Shown one piece after another: positions 8,478 to 17,787 of a stretch of 64,000 nt of DNA (position 1 is its first letter; each line of letters opens with the position of its first letter). The notes beneath the pieces are model-generated. The model saw only the letters and a list, made by a program, of their open reading frames with translations, searched no databases and was not told the origin of the DNA. The DNA is from Holophagales bacterium (lineage in GTDB: Bacteria > Acidobacteriota > Thermoanaerobaculia > UBA5066). The stretch spans positions 248,001 to 312,000 of the forward strand of contig JADJZB010000023.1 in NCBI GenBank assembly GCA_016719485.1, in the 5' to 3' direction. A program made the translations under genes and the position numbers.

Positions 8478-8693
8478 TCAGGACGGCTTCCCGGCCTTCA
8501 GCGGGCACGTGGAGAACCCGAGGACGGTGTAGAGCGGGCAGCTCCCGAGCAGACCGGTCATGACGGGGATGACGCCGACGTAGCCCCATGGACCGACCTT
8601 CCCGGCCGCGGCGAGGCCGATCAGCGCGAGGCCGATGCCGACTCTGATGACGCGTTCGGCGATGTGTTCGTTGACGGGGAAGAGCTTGCTCAT
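8478..8693 (-). CDS. DUF2892 / YgaP-like small inner-membrane protein
   Basis: 71 residues from ATG 8693, with AGGAG four bases upstream. It has the family features: an NEHIAERVIRVGIG N-terminal segment, two hydrophobic helices (about residues 16-32 and 35-52), and a GSCPLYTVLGFSTCP segment with two conserved Cys-Pro pairs. Members are stand-alone or fused to rhodanese domains. The role is not established, although some relatives are linked to sulfur or thiol handling. It precedes the sigma operon divergently from phzF and has a spacing that suggests its own transcript. Confidence 0.8.
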   Translation of the reverse strand: MSKLFPVNEHIAERVIRVGIGLALIGLAAAGKVGPWGYVGVIPVMTGLLGSCPLYTVLGFSTCPLKAGKPS

Positions 8694-8789
8694 GACGCTC
8701 CTTTGAGGACCCTTCCGGTCCGAATTCGTTCTCCGAGTATGAGAGCAGGGAAGCTCGCCGGAGGATTCATCCCGGCGTATCTTTGCCGG

Positions 8790-9590
8790 ATGGCGCTGCC
8801 TCTCTACCTCGTCGACGCCTTCACCGCCCGTCCGTTCGCAGGGAACCCCGCCGGCGTCTGCCTCCTGTCGTCGCCTCTTCCGGACGACGTGATGCAGAAC
8901 GTCGCGATGGAGATGCACCAGGCCGAGACCGCCTTCCTCCTCCCGGAGGGCGACGCGTGGCGGCTTCGCTGGTTCACCCCCGAGGTCGAGGTCGACCTCT
9001 GCGGCCACGCGACGCTCGCCTCTGCCCACGTGCTCTTCGAGAGCGGACGCGTCGCCCCGGGCGCGACGGCGCGGTTCCAGACGAAGAGCGGCCTCCTGAC
9101 GGCCGAGCACGAAGGCGCGTCGATCGTCCTGGACTTCCCCGCGACCCCCGCCGAGGAGTTCGCGCCCCTCGGAGACGCCCTCCGGGCGCTCTCGATCTCG
9201 CCCGTCTACTCCGGCAAGACGCGCTTCGACCTCTTCTACGAGGTCGCGACGGAAGCCGAGGTTCGCGCCCTCAAGCCCGACTACGGCCTTCTCGACCAGG
9301 TCCCCTACCGCGGTGTCATCGTCACGGCCCGGGCCGACGCGGGGTCGCCCTTCGACTTCGTCTCCCGCTTCTTCGCCCCCGAATGCGGCGTCCCCGAGGA
9401 CCCGGTCACCGGGTCGGCCCACTGCGCCCTCGGACCGTACTGGCAGGGGAAGCTCGGGAAGGCCGATCTCGTCGGCTACCAGGCTTCGCCGCGCGGCGGG
9501 ACGGTCCTCGTCTCCTGCCACGGCGAGCGGGTCCGCCTCGCGGGGACGGCCGTCACCGTCGTGAAGGGCGAGCTCCTCCTCCCGTCCTGA
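8790..9590 (+). CDS. PhzF-family isomerase/epimerase
   Basis: 266 residues from ATG 8790. It carries the two-lobed PhzF/diaminopimelate-epimerase-like fold signatures: VDAFTARPFAGNPAGVCLL at the N-terminus, HQAETAFL with the catalytic Glu, DLCGHATLASAHVL, and in the second lobe EDPVTGSAHCALGPYW. The family ranges from phenazine isomerase to enzymes of unknown substrate. No phenazine genes are nearby, so the substrate is unknown. The stop is only 6 bases from the convergent copA stop. Confidence 0.88.
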   Translation: MALPLYLVDAFTARPFAGNPAGVCLLSSPLPDDVMQNVAMEMHQAETAFLLPEGDAWRLRWFTPEVEVDLCGHATLASAHVLFESGRVAPGATARFQTKSGLLTAEHEGASIVLDFPATPAEEFAPLGDALRALSISPVYSGKTRFDLFYEVATEAEVRALKPDYGLLDQVPYRGVIVTARADAGSPFDFVSRFFAPECGVPEDPVTGSAHCALGPYWQGKLGKADLVGYQASPRGGTVLVSCHGERVRLAGTAVTVVKGELLLPS

Positions 9591-9596
9591 GCGCCC

Positions 9597-11888
9597 CTAC
9601 TTCCCGAAGCGCCGGAGCCTCAGGGCGTTCGAGACGACGCTCACCGAGGAGGCCGCCATCGCGAAGCTCGCGAGCATCGGGTTCAGCGTCCAGCCCGTGA
9701 CGGGATAGAGCGCGCCGGCGGCCACCGGGATCAGGACGACGTTGTAGACGAACGCGAGGAAGAGGTTCTGTCTCACGTTCCGAAGCGTCGCCTTCGACAG
9801 GTCGAGCGCCGTTCCGACTCCCGAGAGCGCACCCCCGACGAGCGTGATGTCCGAGGCCGCGCGGGCCACGTCCGTCCCGGTCCCGATCGCGATCCCGAGG
9901 TCCGCCGCCGAGAGGGCGGGAGCGTCGTTGATCCCGTCCCCCACCATCGCCACGACCTCGCCCTGTGCGCCCAGCGCCTTCACCCGCTCGGCCTTCTCGG
10001 ACGGCGAGAGACGCGCGGCGACGTTCGCTTCCGGGATTCCCGCCGCTCGCGCGGCGGCCGCGACCGCACCTGGCCGGTCGCCCGACAGGACGTGGAGCGA
10101 GAGACCCCGGGCCGCCAGCTCCGCGAGCGCCTCCCGGGCGTGCGGCTTGACGGGGTCGGTCAGGACGACGGCTCCCAGAGCCTGCCCGGACAGGGCGAGG
10201 AGAACCAGCGTCCCGTCGCCGCCGGCGTCGAGAAGCTCCGGCGGCACCGCCACGCCGCGGGCGGCGAGAAACGCCTCCGAGCCCGCGAGCGCCGGCTCGC
10301 CGGTCACCCTCCCCGTCACGCCCCCACCCGGCACCGCCGCCACGTCGCGGGCGCGCTCGAAACCGAGGCCGCGTGCGCGGGCCGCCTCGAGAACCGCCTT
10401 CGCGAGCGGGTGCTCCGATCCCGTCTCGAGCGCGGCGAGCGCCGCGAGGAGCGTCTCCTCGCTCACGCCCTCCGCCGGGCGGAGCGCGGTCACCGCGGGG
10501 CGCCCCGCCGTCAGCGTTCCCGTCTTGTCGAAGACGATGGTCGTGACCCGCGCCGCTTTCTCGAGCACTCCGGCGTCGCGCAGGAGGAGGCCGAGCTGCG
10601 CGCCGCGCCCCGTCCCGACGACGAGGGCCGTGGGGGTGGCGAGGCCGAGGGCACAAGGGCAGGCGACGAGGAGGACCGACGTGGCGGCCAGGAGCGCCCG
10701 CAGCAGCTTCGGCTCCGGGCCGAAGAGCATCCAGCCCGCGAAGGAGAGGAGCGCGAGGACGACGACGACCGGGACGAAGACCGCGGCGACCCGGTCGACG
10801 AGGCGCTGGACCGGGGCCTTCGTCGCCTGCGCCTGCCTCACGAGCTTCACGACCTGGGCGAGCACGGTCTCCTTCCCCACGCGCGTCGCCTTCATGACGA
10901 TGGACCCGTTCCCGTTCACCGTCGCACCGAGGAGCGGGTCGCCCGGCACCTTCTCCACCGGGATCGACTCGCCCGTGACGAGCGCCTCGTCCACCGCCGT
11001 CGATCCCTCGACGAGAACGCCGTCCGTCGGCACCTTCTCGCCCGGGAGGACGCGCAGGAGGTCACCGGCACGCACGCGCTCGAGAGGCACCTCGACGTCG
11101 CCGTCCGGCCGCACGAGGCGGGCATTCCGCGCACCGAGCCGGGCGAGCGCCCGGATCGCCTCCCCCGCCCTCCCTTTCGCCCGTTCCTCGAGGAACCGCC
11201 CGAGAAGGACGAGCGCGACGATGACGACCGCCGCCTCGTAGTAGACCGGCGCGTGCCCGCCCGGGACGTGGAAGCGGTGCGGAAAGAGCGTGGCCGCGGC
11301 CGACGTGAGAAAGGCCGAAGACGTCCCGAGGGCCACGAGCGTGTCCATGTCGGGGGCGAGGCGCCCCGCGGCGCGGGCCCCACCGGCGAGGATCTCGCGC
11401 CCCGAGAAGCCGAGGACGACCGCCGTCAGGACGAGGAAGAGGGCGTCGCGCCCCGGGAAGGTCACCTCGGCCATCGAGAGAGTCGCCACCGGCAGCGCGA
11501 CCGCGACCGCGAGGGCGAGCCGGCGGGAGAGGTCCGTCAGGGATGCCGCGCGTTCGGCCAGCTCGGCGTCGACGACCTCTTCGAGGCCGAAGAGGTCGGC
11601 CTTCTCCGCCTCCCGCGCCTCGTACCCCGCGCCGGCCACGGCCTCGACGAGGCGCCCCACGGCCAGCGACGGGTCCGAGAGGCGGACGCGCGCCCGCCCC
11701 GAGAGGAGGTCGACGACGGCGAGGGAGACGCCCGGCACCCTGCCGAGGGCCGACTCGATCCGCCCCACGCACGACGCACAGTGCATCCCCCTTACCGTGA
11801 GCTCCACCTCGGGCCCGTCGGCGGACCGCGGCGCGGGGGGTGCCGCACCTTCCGCCGTCGGGAGCGAAGGGAGCGTCGGCAGGTTCAT
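9597..11888 (-). CDS. copA: Copper-exporting P1B-type ATPase
   Basis: A 763-residue pump. In order: one heavy-metal-associated domain with GMHCASC (Cys37, Cys40), membrane helices, a TGES actuator motif, the transmembrane ion site ACPCALG (about residue 410), DKTGT phosphorylation site (about 451), SEHPLA (His of the nucleotide domain, about 492) and GDGINDAP (about 649). CPC plus the C-terminal helices fit Cu(I) export (P1B-1). It starts at ATG 11888, overlapping the M28 peptidase stop as ATGA, so the two are translationally coupled. It complements the CusCBA operon about 6 kb away: CopA exports to the periplasm and Cus exports out of the cell. Confidence 0.95.
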   Translation of the reverse strand: MNLPTLPSLPTAEGAAPPAPRSADGPEVELTVRGMHCASCVGRIESALGRVPGVSLAVVDLLSGRARVRLSDPSLAVGRLVEAVAGAGYEAREAEKADLFGLEEVVDAELAERAASLTDLSRRLALAVAVALPVATLSMAEVTFPGRDALFLVLTAVVLGFSGREILAGGARAAGRLAPDMDTLVALGTSSAFLTSAAATLFPHRFHVPGGHAPVYYEAAVVIVALVLLGRFLEERAKGRAGEAIRALARLGARNARLVRPDGDVEVPLERVRAGDLLRVLPGEKVPTDGVLVEGSTAVDEALVTGESIPVEKVPGDPLLGATVNGNGSIVMKATRVGKETVLAQVVKLVRQAQATKAPVQRLVDRVAAVFVPVVVVLALLSFAGWMLFGPEPKLLRALLAATSVLLVACPCALGLATPTALVVGTGRGAQLGLLLRDAGVLEKAARVTTIVFDKTGTLTAGRPAVTALRPAEGVSEETLLAALAALETGSEHPLAKAVLEAARARGLGFERARDVAAVPGGGVTGRVTGEPALAGSEAFLAARGVAVPPELLDAGGDGTLVLLALSGQALGAVVLTDPVKPHAREALAELAARGLSLHVLSGDRPGAVAAAARAAGIPEANVAARLSPSEKAERVKALGAQGEVVAMVGDGINDAPALSAADLGIAIGTGTDVARAASDITLVGGALSGVGTALDLSKATLRNVRQNLFLAFVYNVVLIPVAAGALYPVTGWTLNPMLASFAMAASSVSVVSNALRLRRFGK

Positions 11889-13330
11889 CGTGGCTTCGGC
11901 CCGGCGGACCCGGCTGGCAGGGTGTGGATCGCCGGGAGGTCCGCCACGGCGTAGGCCATCGCGGCGAGCGCGGCGGCCGCCCTGTCGAGCGACGCCGGCT
12001 CGATCTTGTCGAACGTGTCGTCGGCCGTGTGGTGGACGTCGAAGTAGCGCCCCGTCTCCTGCCTCAGGCCGAAGAGCGGCACGCCGGCCGGGGCCATCGT
12101 CGAGATGTCGGCGCCGCCCGTGCCCCCCTTGCGAAGCGTCCCGGCACCGAGCGGCTCGAGGAGGGTGGACACGGCGGCGAGCGCCGGCCCGAGCGTGTCC
12201 GCCGCGTTCCAGGAGAAGCCCGTCGGTGTGCCGGTTCCGCTGTCGGCCTCGAAGGCGCCGGCGTGCTTCGCCAGCTCGGCGGCGTGCCGGGCCGCGTAGC
12301 CCTTGCCGCCCGCGAGGCCGCTCTCCTCGTTCGCGTAGAGGACGACGCGGATCGTTCGCCGGGGCCGGCGGGGGGATTCGGCGATGAGTCGCGCCGCCTC
12401 GATCGCGATCGCACAGCCGGCGCCGTCGTCGACGGCCCCCGTTCCGAGGTCCCACGAGTCGAGGTGGCCCGAGACGACCACGACCTCGTCCGGCTTTTCC
12501 CTCCCCTTCACCTCGCCGATGACGTTCGCCGACACGGAGGGGGGAAGGGGGCGGCAGCCCAGGACGATCTTCACCTCGACGGGGCCCTTGGCGAGGAGCC
12601 GCTCGAGGAGGTCGGCATCCGTGTTCGAGACGGCGGCCGCAGGAATGCGCGGCCCGCCGTCGTCGTAGTTCGTCGAACCCGTGTGCGCGAACCGGCTCGA
12701 CGACGTCCCGACCGACCGGACGAGAACGGCGAGCGCGCCGTGCGGCCCGGCCTTCGCAGCGCCCGAGGCGCGTATCGGGACGGTCGCGCCGTAACCCGGG
12801 CCCTGGCCAGGCCTCGCCATCCGGCGGCTGAAGAAGACGACCTTCCCGCGCACGACCGCCGGATCGGCTTTCACGGCATCCTCCAGCGCCTCGAGCGTCT
12901 TCATCTCGACGATGGGCGCCGTGATCCCCTGCGGCGGCGTCCCGACGCTGCCGCCCAGCGCCGTGACGACGAGCACCTGGGGGAACGGAGAGACGACCCG
13001 GGCCGTCTCGACGCCACGTTCCCAGGCCGTCACGGGAACCTCCTCGGCTCTCACGTTCGAGAAGCCGAGCTCGCGGAAGAGGGCCGCTGCCCACGCGACG
13101 GCCGCCCGGTCGCCGGGAGTCCCGGCGAGGCGGGGGCCGACCTCGTCCGTGAGCCTCCGGACCCACTCCGTCGCACGGGTGGCAGACGTGCCCCTGCCGG
13201 CGAGCGCGGCGACCGCCGCGCGCGTCTCGGGCGGGAGCGGATCGACGGCGACCTCGGCGAGTGCGAGGGCGGCGAGCGGCGCGGCGAGGAAGGAGACGAA
13301 GAGCCCGGTGCTCCGGCGGCGTGCGGTCAC
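11885..13330 (-). CDS. Secreted M28-family zinc aminopeptidase
   Basis: 481 residues from GTG 13330, with a signal peptide (residues about 5-27). A protease-associated-type insert occupies about residues 110-260, then the M28 catalytic domain carries the metal ligands: SGHLDSWD (His, about 290), AVDDGAG (Asp, about 301), NEESG (general base Glu/ligand, about 337), the EADSGTG Asp (about 364) and HHTADD (His, about 432). This matches bacterial peptidase Q-like dinuclear-zinc exopeptidases that trim peptides outside the cytoplasm. It lies 23 bases after the GGDEF gene and overlaps copA. The operon link to copper export may only reflect compact packing. Confidence 0.9.
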   Translation of the reverse strand: MTARRRSTGLFVSFLAAPLAALALAEVAVDPLPPETRAAVAALAGRGTSATRATEWVRRLTDEVGPRLAGTPGDRAAVAWAAALFRELGFSNVRAEEVPVTAWERGVETARVVSPFPQVLVVTALGGSVGTPPQGITAPIVEMKTLEALEDAVKADPAVVRGKVVFFSRRMARPGQGPGYGATVPIRASGAAKAGPHGALAVLVRSVGTSSSRFAHTGSTNYDDGGPRIPAAAVSNTDADLLERLLAKGPVEVKIVLGCRPLPPSVSANVIGEVKGREKPDEVVVVSGHLDSWDLGTGAVDDGAGCAIAIEAARLIAESPRRPRRTIRVVLYANEESGLAGGKGYAARHAAELAKHAGAFEADSGTGTPTGFSWNAADTLGPALAAVSTLLEPLGAGTLRKGGTGGADISTMAPAGVPLFGLRQETGRYFDVHHTADDTFDKIEPASLDRAAAALAAMAYAVADLPAIHTLPAGSAGPKPR

Positions 13331-13353
13331 GGGACGGGAGTGTACGGAATCCG

Positions 13354-15084
13354 CTAGAGGCGGACGGACCACTTTCCCGACGGGGTCTGTCGGGCCGCCC
13401 GCGCCGGGTGCCCCGCGCGGAACGCCTCCTTCGCCTCGTAAAGCCGCCGGTCGGCGTCTCTGAGGAGGTCCTCCGGCGTCCTGTGGCGGGTCCCGTCGAA
13501 GATCTCGGTCCCGGTCGACGCGCTCGCGAGGAAGCCGCCCGTTTCCTCCGAGAGTGCCGCGCCCAGCGCCTCGCGCAGGCGAGAGGCCAGGGCCGGAAGG
13601 GTCTCGCCGTCGACGTCGCCTACGACCACGGCGTACTCGTCGCCGCCGTAGCGCGCGACGAAGTCCTGTGGGCGCGATGCGTCGAGGAGAGAGCGCGCCG
13701 CGCGCAGGAGGAGGCGGTCTCCCGCGAGGTGGCCCCTCGCGTCGTTCCACTCCTTGAAACGGTCGATGTCGGCGAGGAGGAGCCCGAAACCCCGCCCCTT
13801 TCCACGCCGGAACGCATCTCCTCTTTCCGCGATCTCGCCGTACAGGGCGTCGCGGTTCCAGAGGCGCGTCCCCGGGTCGGTCAGCCCGGCGAGCCGGTAG
13901 CGCCTCACCTCCTCCGACATCCGCCAGAGGACGGTGAAAGCGAGGCAGAGGAAGAGAACACCCATGAGCACGACGCGCCACGAAGGATCGAGGTCGGCGG
14001 GACCCGTTCCGGGGACGAGGCCCGCGACCGGGACCACCGCGAAGAGGAAGGACACGTGCCCCACGAGGTCGGTCCGCGCGCTGCGGCGGCCGCGCCACGC
14101 GGCGACGGCGAAGCGGACGAGGAGGTCGAGCAGGAGCGCCGCAAACGCCCAGCGAAAGAGCTGCAGCGGCACGACGAAGCTCTCGATCCCCGGGACGACG
14201 GGCGCCGCGACGGCGAGGAGGGCGAAGGCGGGAAGGAGAAGGCGGTAGCCGGGCGGGATGCCGGCCCCGAGGAACCGGAGCATCGCCGCGCAGTAGCAGA
14301 TCACCGTCGACACGAGGACGACGATGCCGCCCCGGAAGACGGCCGAGAGGGGAAGGCGGGAGTCGCCCCAGGCCGAGTGGCCGAGCATCAGGTAGAGACC
14401 GAGCGACGTCGCGAAGCCTGCGAAGAGGAGATAGTCGGCGGGGCTTCGGGCGTGGAAGGCGAAGAGGACCAGGAGCACCGACACGACGAGCGACGCGCCG
14501 AGGAAGAGGACGAGGCTCTGGTCGTGCAGCGATCGCTCGCGCTCGAGGCGGTCGAGCCTTCCGATCACAGGCAGGCCCCGGAAGGCGCTCCCGTCCCTCT
14601 TCCCGTGCCAGACCCTGACGACCAGCTCGCGGGGCCCCGCGGAATCCACCCGGTCCGTCGGGAGCGGGTAGAGGCGCGCGACGAAGTGAGCCGTGTCGGA
14701 CGCGGGCGGGAATTCCCCGAGGCCGCCGATCCTCACGCCGTCGAACCAGGCCTCGTCCACGTCCCGGATACCCGGGACCGCGAACGCGAGGGGTTGCCCG
14801 ACGAACGGCGACAGGTCCACGAGGACCCGGTACCAGCGGACTCCCTCGCGCGCCGCCTGGTCCTTCAGCGGGTCGGTCGGCCGGAAGTCGAGACGGTCGA
14901 TTCCGGTGACGCCGTCGGGCGGATCGCCGTCGGCCGCTCTCCAGCCGGTGGAAAGAACGACGGGCAGGCCCACGGGGTCCGGTGCGGACGTCGCGCCGGC
15001 GGGCGGCGCCGGCGCGGCGAGCAACACAGAGAAGACGAGGAGGGCGAGGTCGGCCCGTCGCGCGCGGCGTGCCGGCCCCGTCAT
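13354..15084 (-). CDS. Membrane diguanylate cyclase with DISM sensor region
   Basis: 576 residues. A signal peptide precedes a roughly 170-residue periplasmic beta domain (7TMR-DISMED2-like), then about seven transmembrane helices (about residues 195-395), then a C-terminal GGDEF domain. The active-site loop reads RYGGDEY (about residue 480), a GGDEF variant that keeps the catalytic acidic pair. An RxxD inhibitory site (RPQD) sits five residues before it, so product inhibition by c-di-GMP is expected. It probably makes c-di-GMP in response to an extracellular ligand. The start is ATG 15084, or GTG 15090 overlapping the previous stop (GTGA). Confidence 0.88.
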   Translation of the reverse strand: MTGPARRARRADLALLVFSVLLAAPAPPAGATSAPDPVGLPVVLSTGWRAADGDPPDGVTGIDRLDFRPTDPLKDQAAREGVRWYRVLVDLSPFVGQPLAFAVPGIRDVDEAWFDGVRIGGLGEFPPASDTAHFVARLYPLPTDRVDSAGPRELVVRVWHGKRDGSAFRGLPVIGRLDRLERERSLHDQSLVLFLGASLVVSVLLVLFAFHARSPADYLLFAGFATSLGLYLMLGHSAWGDSRLPLSAVFRGGIVVLVSTVICYCAAMLRFLGAGIPPGYRLLLPAFALLAVAAPVVPGIESFVVPLQLFRWAFAALLLDLLVRFAVAAWRGRRSARTDLVGHVSFLFAVVPVAGLVPGTGPADLDPSWRVVLMGVLFLCLAFTVLWRMSEEVRRYRLAGLTDPGTRLWNRDALYGEIAERGDAFRRGKGRGFGLLLADIDRFKEWNDARGHLAGDRLLLRAARSLLDASRPQDFVARYGGDEYAVVVGDVDGETLPALASRLREALGAALSEETGGFLASASTGTEIFDGTRHRTPEDLLRDADRRLYEAKEAFRAGHPARAARQTPSGKWSVRL

Positions 15085-15086
15085 CG

Positions 15087-16144
15087 TCACGAGACCGCAG
15101 GTTCGAGGAGCGTGAGGGTCCCCTTCGCCACGTCCAGCTCCGCCAGGACGCCGACGGGAAGCGTCGACTTGTCGGGCACGTGCCCGAACCGCAGCCCCGC
15201 GAGAATCGGAACACCGAGCTTTCCGAGCCGGTCCGCGACGACCTCCTGCCAGGTCCACGTCCCCTGGAAGCTCCCCTTGTCCGCCGGGCCGCAGTCCTTG
15301 AATTTCCCGAATACGATTCCCGCGCACGTCGCAAGGCGCCCTGTCAGGGCGAAGTGCGTGAGCCAGCGGTCGATCCGGTACGGCTCCTCCCCGACCTCCT
15401 CGAGGAAGAGGATCGAACCGGCGAGGGGTGGCTCCCACGGCGTGCCGACGAGCATCGAGAAGACGCTGATGTTGCCGCCCACGAGGCGGCCGCGGCCCGT
15501 GCCGGGGACGATCCGGCGGAGACGGTCCTCCCGGTCGACGAAACCCTCCTTCGGCTCCAGCGGGGCGCCGCGGCGATGACGCCCGCCGGCTCCGTCGAGA
15601 AGAGGACCCGCTTCAGTTCCGCGAGCGCGTAGTCGGAGAGGTTCTCCGAGCAATTCGGCGCGTGGTACGTGACGAGGCCCGTCCGGGCGTGGAACCCGTT
15701 CAGGAGCGCGGTGATGTCGCTGTAGCCCAGGAGGGGCTTGGGGTTCTTCCGGATCGCCTCCCAGTCGAGGAGCGGCAGGAGGCGCCCCGAGCCGTACCCG
15801 CCACGGATGCACCAGACCGCGTCGATCGACGGGTCGCGGAAGGCGGCATTCAGGTCGGCCGCGCGCTCCTCGTCGGTTCCGGCGAGGTACATCGTCTGGC
15901 GGGCCGCCGCCGGCATCCTCTTCGGGACGAGCCCGAGCGAGGCGACGATCTCCTCGGCGATGACGTTCGACTCGACCTCCGTCCCGGGGCTCGCCGGGGA
16001 AACGAGAGCGACGCGCGCCCCCGGGGCGAGCGCCTTCGGGCGGACGGGCCCGCCAGGAGGCGCCGCGGCGCGGGCGGCGCGCGGCAGGGCCAGGAAAGCC
16101 GAGGCGAGAGCGGCGTCGGCGAGGAGGCTGCGGCGGGTCTTCAC
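15087..16144 (-). CDS. LD-carboxypeptidase (S66 family), exported, with one apparent frameshift
   Basis: Cleaves the L-D bond before the last D-amino acid of peptidoglycan stem peptides. From ATG 16144 the product begins KTRRSLLADAALASAFLALP, a twin-arginine-like signal. Family motifs follow: VALVSPAS, IRGGYGSGRLLPLLDW, and LLGYSDITALL with the nucleophile Ser. After STEPAGVIAAAP the frame breaks at the G run 15562-15565. One base restores LEPKEGFVD, a GGNIS segment and GHVPDK (catalytic His), ending at TGA 15087. Repaired length is about 352 residues, normal for S66. Homopolymer error is likely. It heads the operon with the GGDEF, M28 and copA genes and is divergent from lysA. Confidence 0.87.
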
Positions 16145-16295
16145 CCTTCGATTCTATGCGCCGCTTCTGGACCGCGGCCTCCTGCGGCCGCAGAATCGGC
16201 CGACGTCCCATGAGCATTCACACTCCGATCCCGTCAGCCGCTCCGGCCCTGTTCCGCCCCGTCCCGTCCCCGGCTCTCGCGGCGCGGAGGGCCCC

Positions 16296-17606
16296 GTGAC
16301 CCTCCGCGAGGGCCTCGTCCTCGCCCGTGCCGGCGAGGCCGCCCATCCGACGAGCGTCGCCGCGTTCACGCGCCTCGCGGCCGCGCACGGCACGCCTCTC
16401 TACGTCTACGACGCGGAGACGATCCGCGAGCAGGCCCGCGCCCTGGCGGCCGCCTTCGCCCCGCGCTTCCCGAAGCTGCGGGTCCGCTACGCGCTCAAGG
16501 CGAACACGAACGTCGAGATCGTGCGGCTCCTCCTCTCCGAGGGGCTCGCGCCCGAGGTCGTCTCGGAGGGAGAGATCCGCGCCGCCCTCCTCGCCGGAGC
16601 GAAGGGAGGCGACGTTCTCTTCTCGTCCTCCTCCAAGAGCCCTTCCGAGATCGACTTCTCCCTCCGGCACGGCGTCATCCTGAACGTCGACAACCTCGAC
16701 GAGCTCGCGCAGGTCTCGGCGGCCGCGGTGCGCCTCGGGACCACCGCGCGCATCTCCTTCCGGATCAACCCGGGCGTCGACCCCGACACCCTCCACCAGA
16801 TCAACACCGGCTGCATCGAGTCGAAGTTCGGCGTCCACCTCGACGCGGGGATCGCCCGGAAGGCGTACGAAACCGCGAAGGCCCTCCCGGGCCTCGCCAT
16901 CGCCGGCATCCACTGCCACATCGGCTCGCAGATCACCGCGACCGACGCGTACGAGGAGACCGCCCGGAAGATGCTCGCCTTCGTCCGCGAGCTGAAGGAG
17001 GAGCTCGACATCCGCCTCTCCTTCGTCGACCTCGGCGGCGGCCTCGGAATCCCCTTCGAGGACGGCCGTACGGTGATGGGCCCCGAGGAGCTCGCCCGGG
17101 CGCTGAAGCCGATCTGGGAAGAGGAGATCGCCCTCCTCGGCTACGAGCCGGAGCTCTGGATCGAGCCGGGACGTTTCCTCGTCGCCGAGTCGGGTTTCCT
17201 CGTCGCCCGCGTCAACTCCGTCAAGACGACCCCGGTGAAGACGTTCGTCAACGTCGACGCCGGCTTCAACACCCTGATGCGGCCGGCGCTCTACGGCGCC
17301 AGGCACCGGGTCCGGGTCGTCGGGAAGACGGCCGCGCCGATGACGCTCGACGTCGCCGGCGACGTCTGCGAGACCGGGGACATCCTCGCCGAGGGGAGGC
17401 TCCTCCCGAGACCCGAAGCGGGCGACCTCGTCGTCTTTCTCGACGTCGGCGCCTACGGCTTCGCGATGGCGAGCGAGTACAACGCGCGCCCGCTTCCGGC
17501 CGAGGTCCTCGTCGACGGCGACGAGGTCCGCGTCATCAGGCGGCGCGGGACGTTCGAGGGGCTGCACCGGGGCGAGCGAGGGACGGCGGCGGGCGGCGAC
17601 GACTAG
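16296..17606 (+). CDS. lysA: Diaminopimelate decarboxylase
   Basis: Last step of lysine synthesis: meso-diaminopimelate to L-lysine and CO2, with PLP. The 436-residue protein has the PLP lysine in YALKANTN (about residue 67), HCHIGSQI, the glycine-rich phosphate loop GGGLGIP, the EPGRF segment and the CETGDILA motif with the active-site Cys from the partner subunit. The start is GTG 16296, because GGAGG lies five bases upstream. A 29-codon open frame (16210-16299) overlaps this start as GTGA. Divergent from the LD-carboxypeptidase. Confidence 0.95.
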   Translation: MTLREGLVLARAGEAAHPTSVAAFTRLAAAHGTPLYVYDAETIREQARALAAAFAPRFPKLRVRYALKANTNVEIVRLLLSEGLAPEVVSEGEIRAALLAGAKGGDVLFSSSSKSPSEIDFSLRHGVILNVDNLDELAQVSAAAVRLGTTARISFRINPGVDPDTLHQINTGCIESKFGVHLDAGIARKAYETAKALPGLAIAGIHCHIGSQITATDAYEETARKMLAFVRELKEELDIRLSFVDLGGGLGIPFEDGRTVMGPEELARALKPIWEEEIALLGYEPELWIEPGRFLVAESGFLVARVNSVKTTPVKTFVNVDAGFNTLMRPALYGARHRVRVVGKTAAPMTLDVAGDVCETGDILAEGRLLPRPEAGDLVVFLDVGAYGFAMASEYNARPLPAEVLVDGDEVRVIRRRGTFEGLHRGERGTAAGGDD

Positions 17607-17633
17607 CGGCTCACCGGGATCTCGCCTTCGACG

Positions 17634-17662
17634 GCGAGGCCGCCCTTCCCGGGCGGCCTCGC
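17634..17662 (+). terminator. Terminator-like hairpin after lysA
   Basis: GCGAGGCCGCCC, a five-base loop, and GGGCGGCCTCGC form a perfect 12-bp stem 28 bases after the lysA stop. No U tract follows. It separates lysA from the next, independently promoted gene. Confidence 0.6.
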
Positions 17663-17717
17663 TGCAGCCGGCGGTCTGCTCGGTCCTCCGTTCCGGCGGT
17701 CCTGTGAGCGGCGAGAT

Positions 17718-17745
17718 TGCCGAAAGGTCACGGGGCCCTATACTG
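17718..17745 (+). promoter_or_regulatory. Predicted sigma-70 promoter of the large secreted propeller gene
   Basis: TTGCCG (17718-17723) and TATACT (17740-17745) are spaced by 16 bases, in an AT-richer pocket of a very GC-rich region. The start of transcription would fall near 17752, about 36 bases before the ATG. Confidence 0.6.
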
Positions 17746-17760
17746 TGTAATTCAACACAA
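17745..17760. promoter_or_regulatory. Inverted repeat at the expected transcription start (possible operator)
   Basis: TGTGT-AATTCA-ACACA has perfect 5-bp arms around a 6-base centre. It begins at the last base of the -10 box. The position suits a repressor site or a small 5' leader hairpin. No candidate regulator is adjacent. Confidence 0.35.
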
Positions 17761-17787
17761 AAGTAGGCCCCCGGAAGGGAGGACGTC

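Noticed and set aside
8790..9590. Phenazine biosynthesis locus
   Set aside because: Only a PhzF-family gene is present. No other phenazine genes flank it, and the family is broad.
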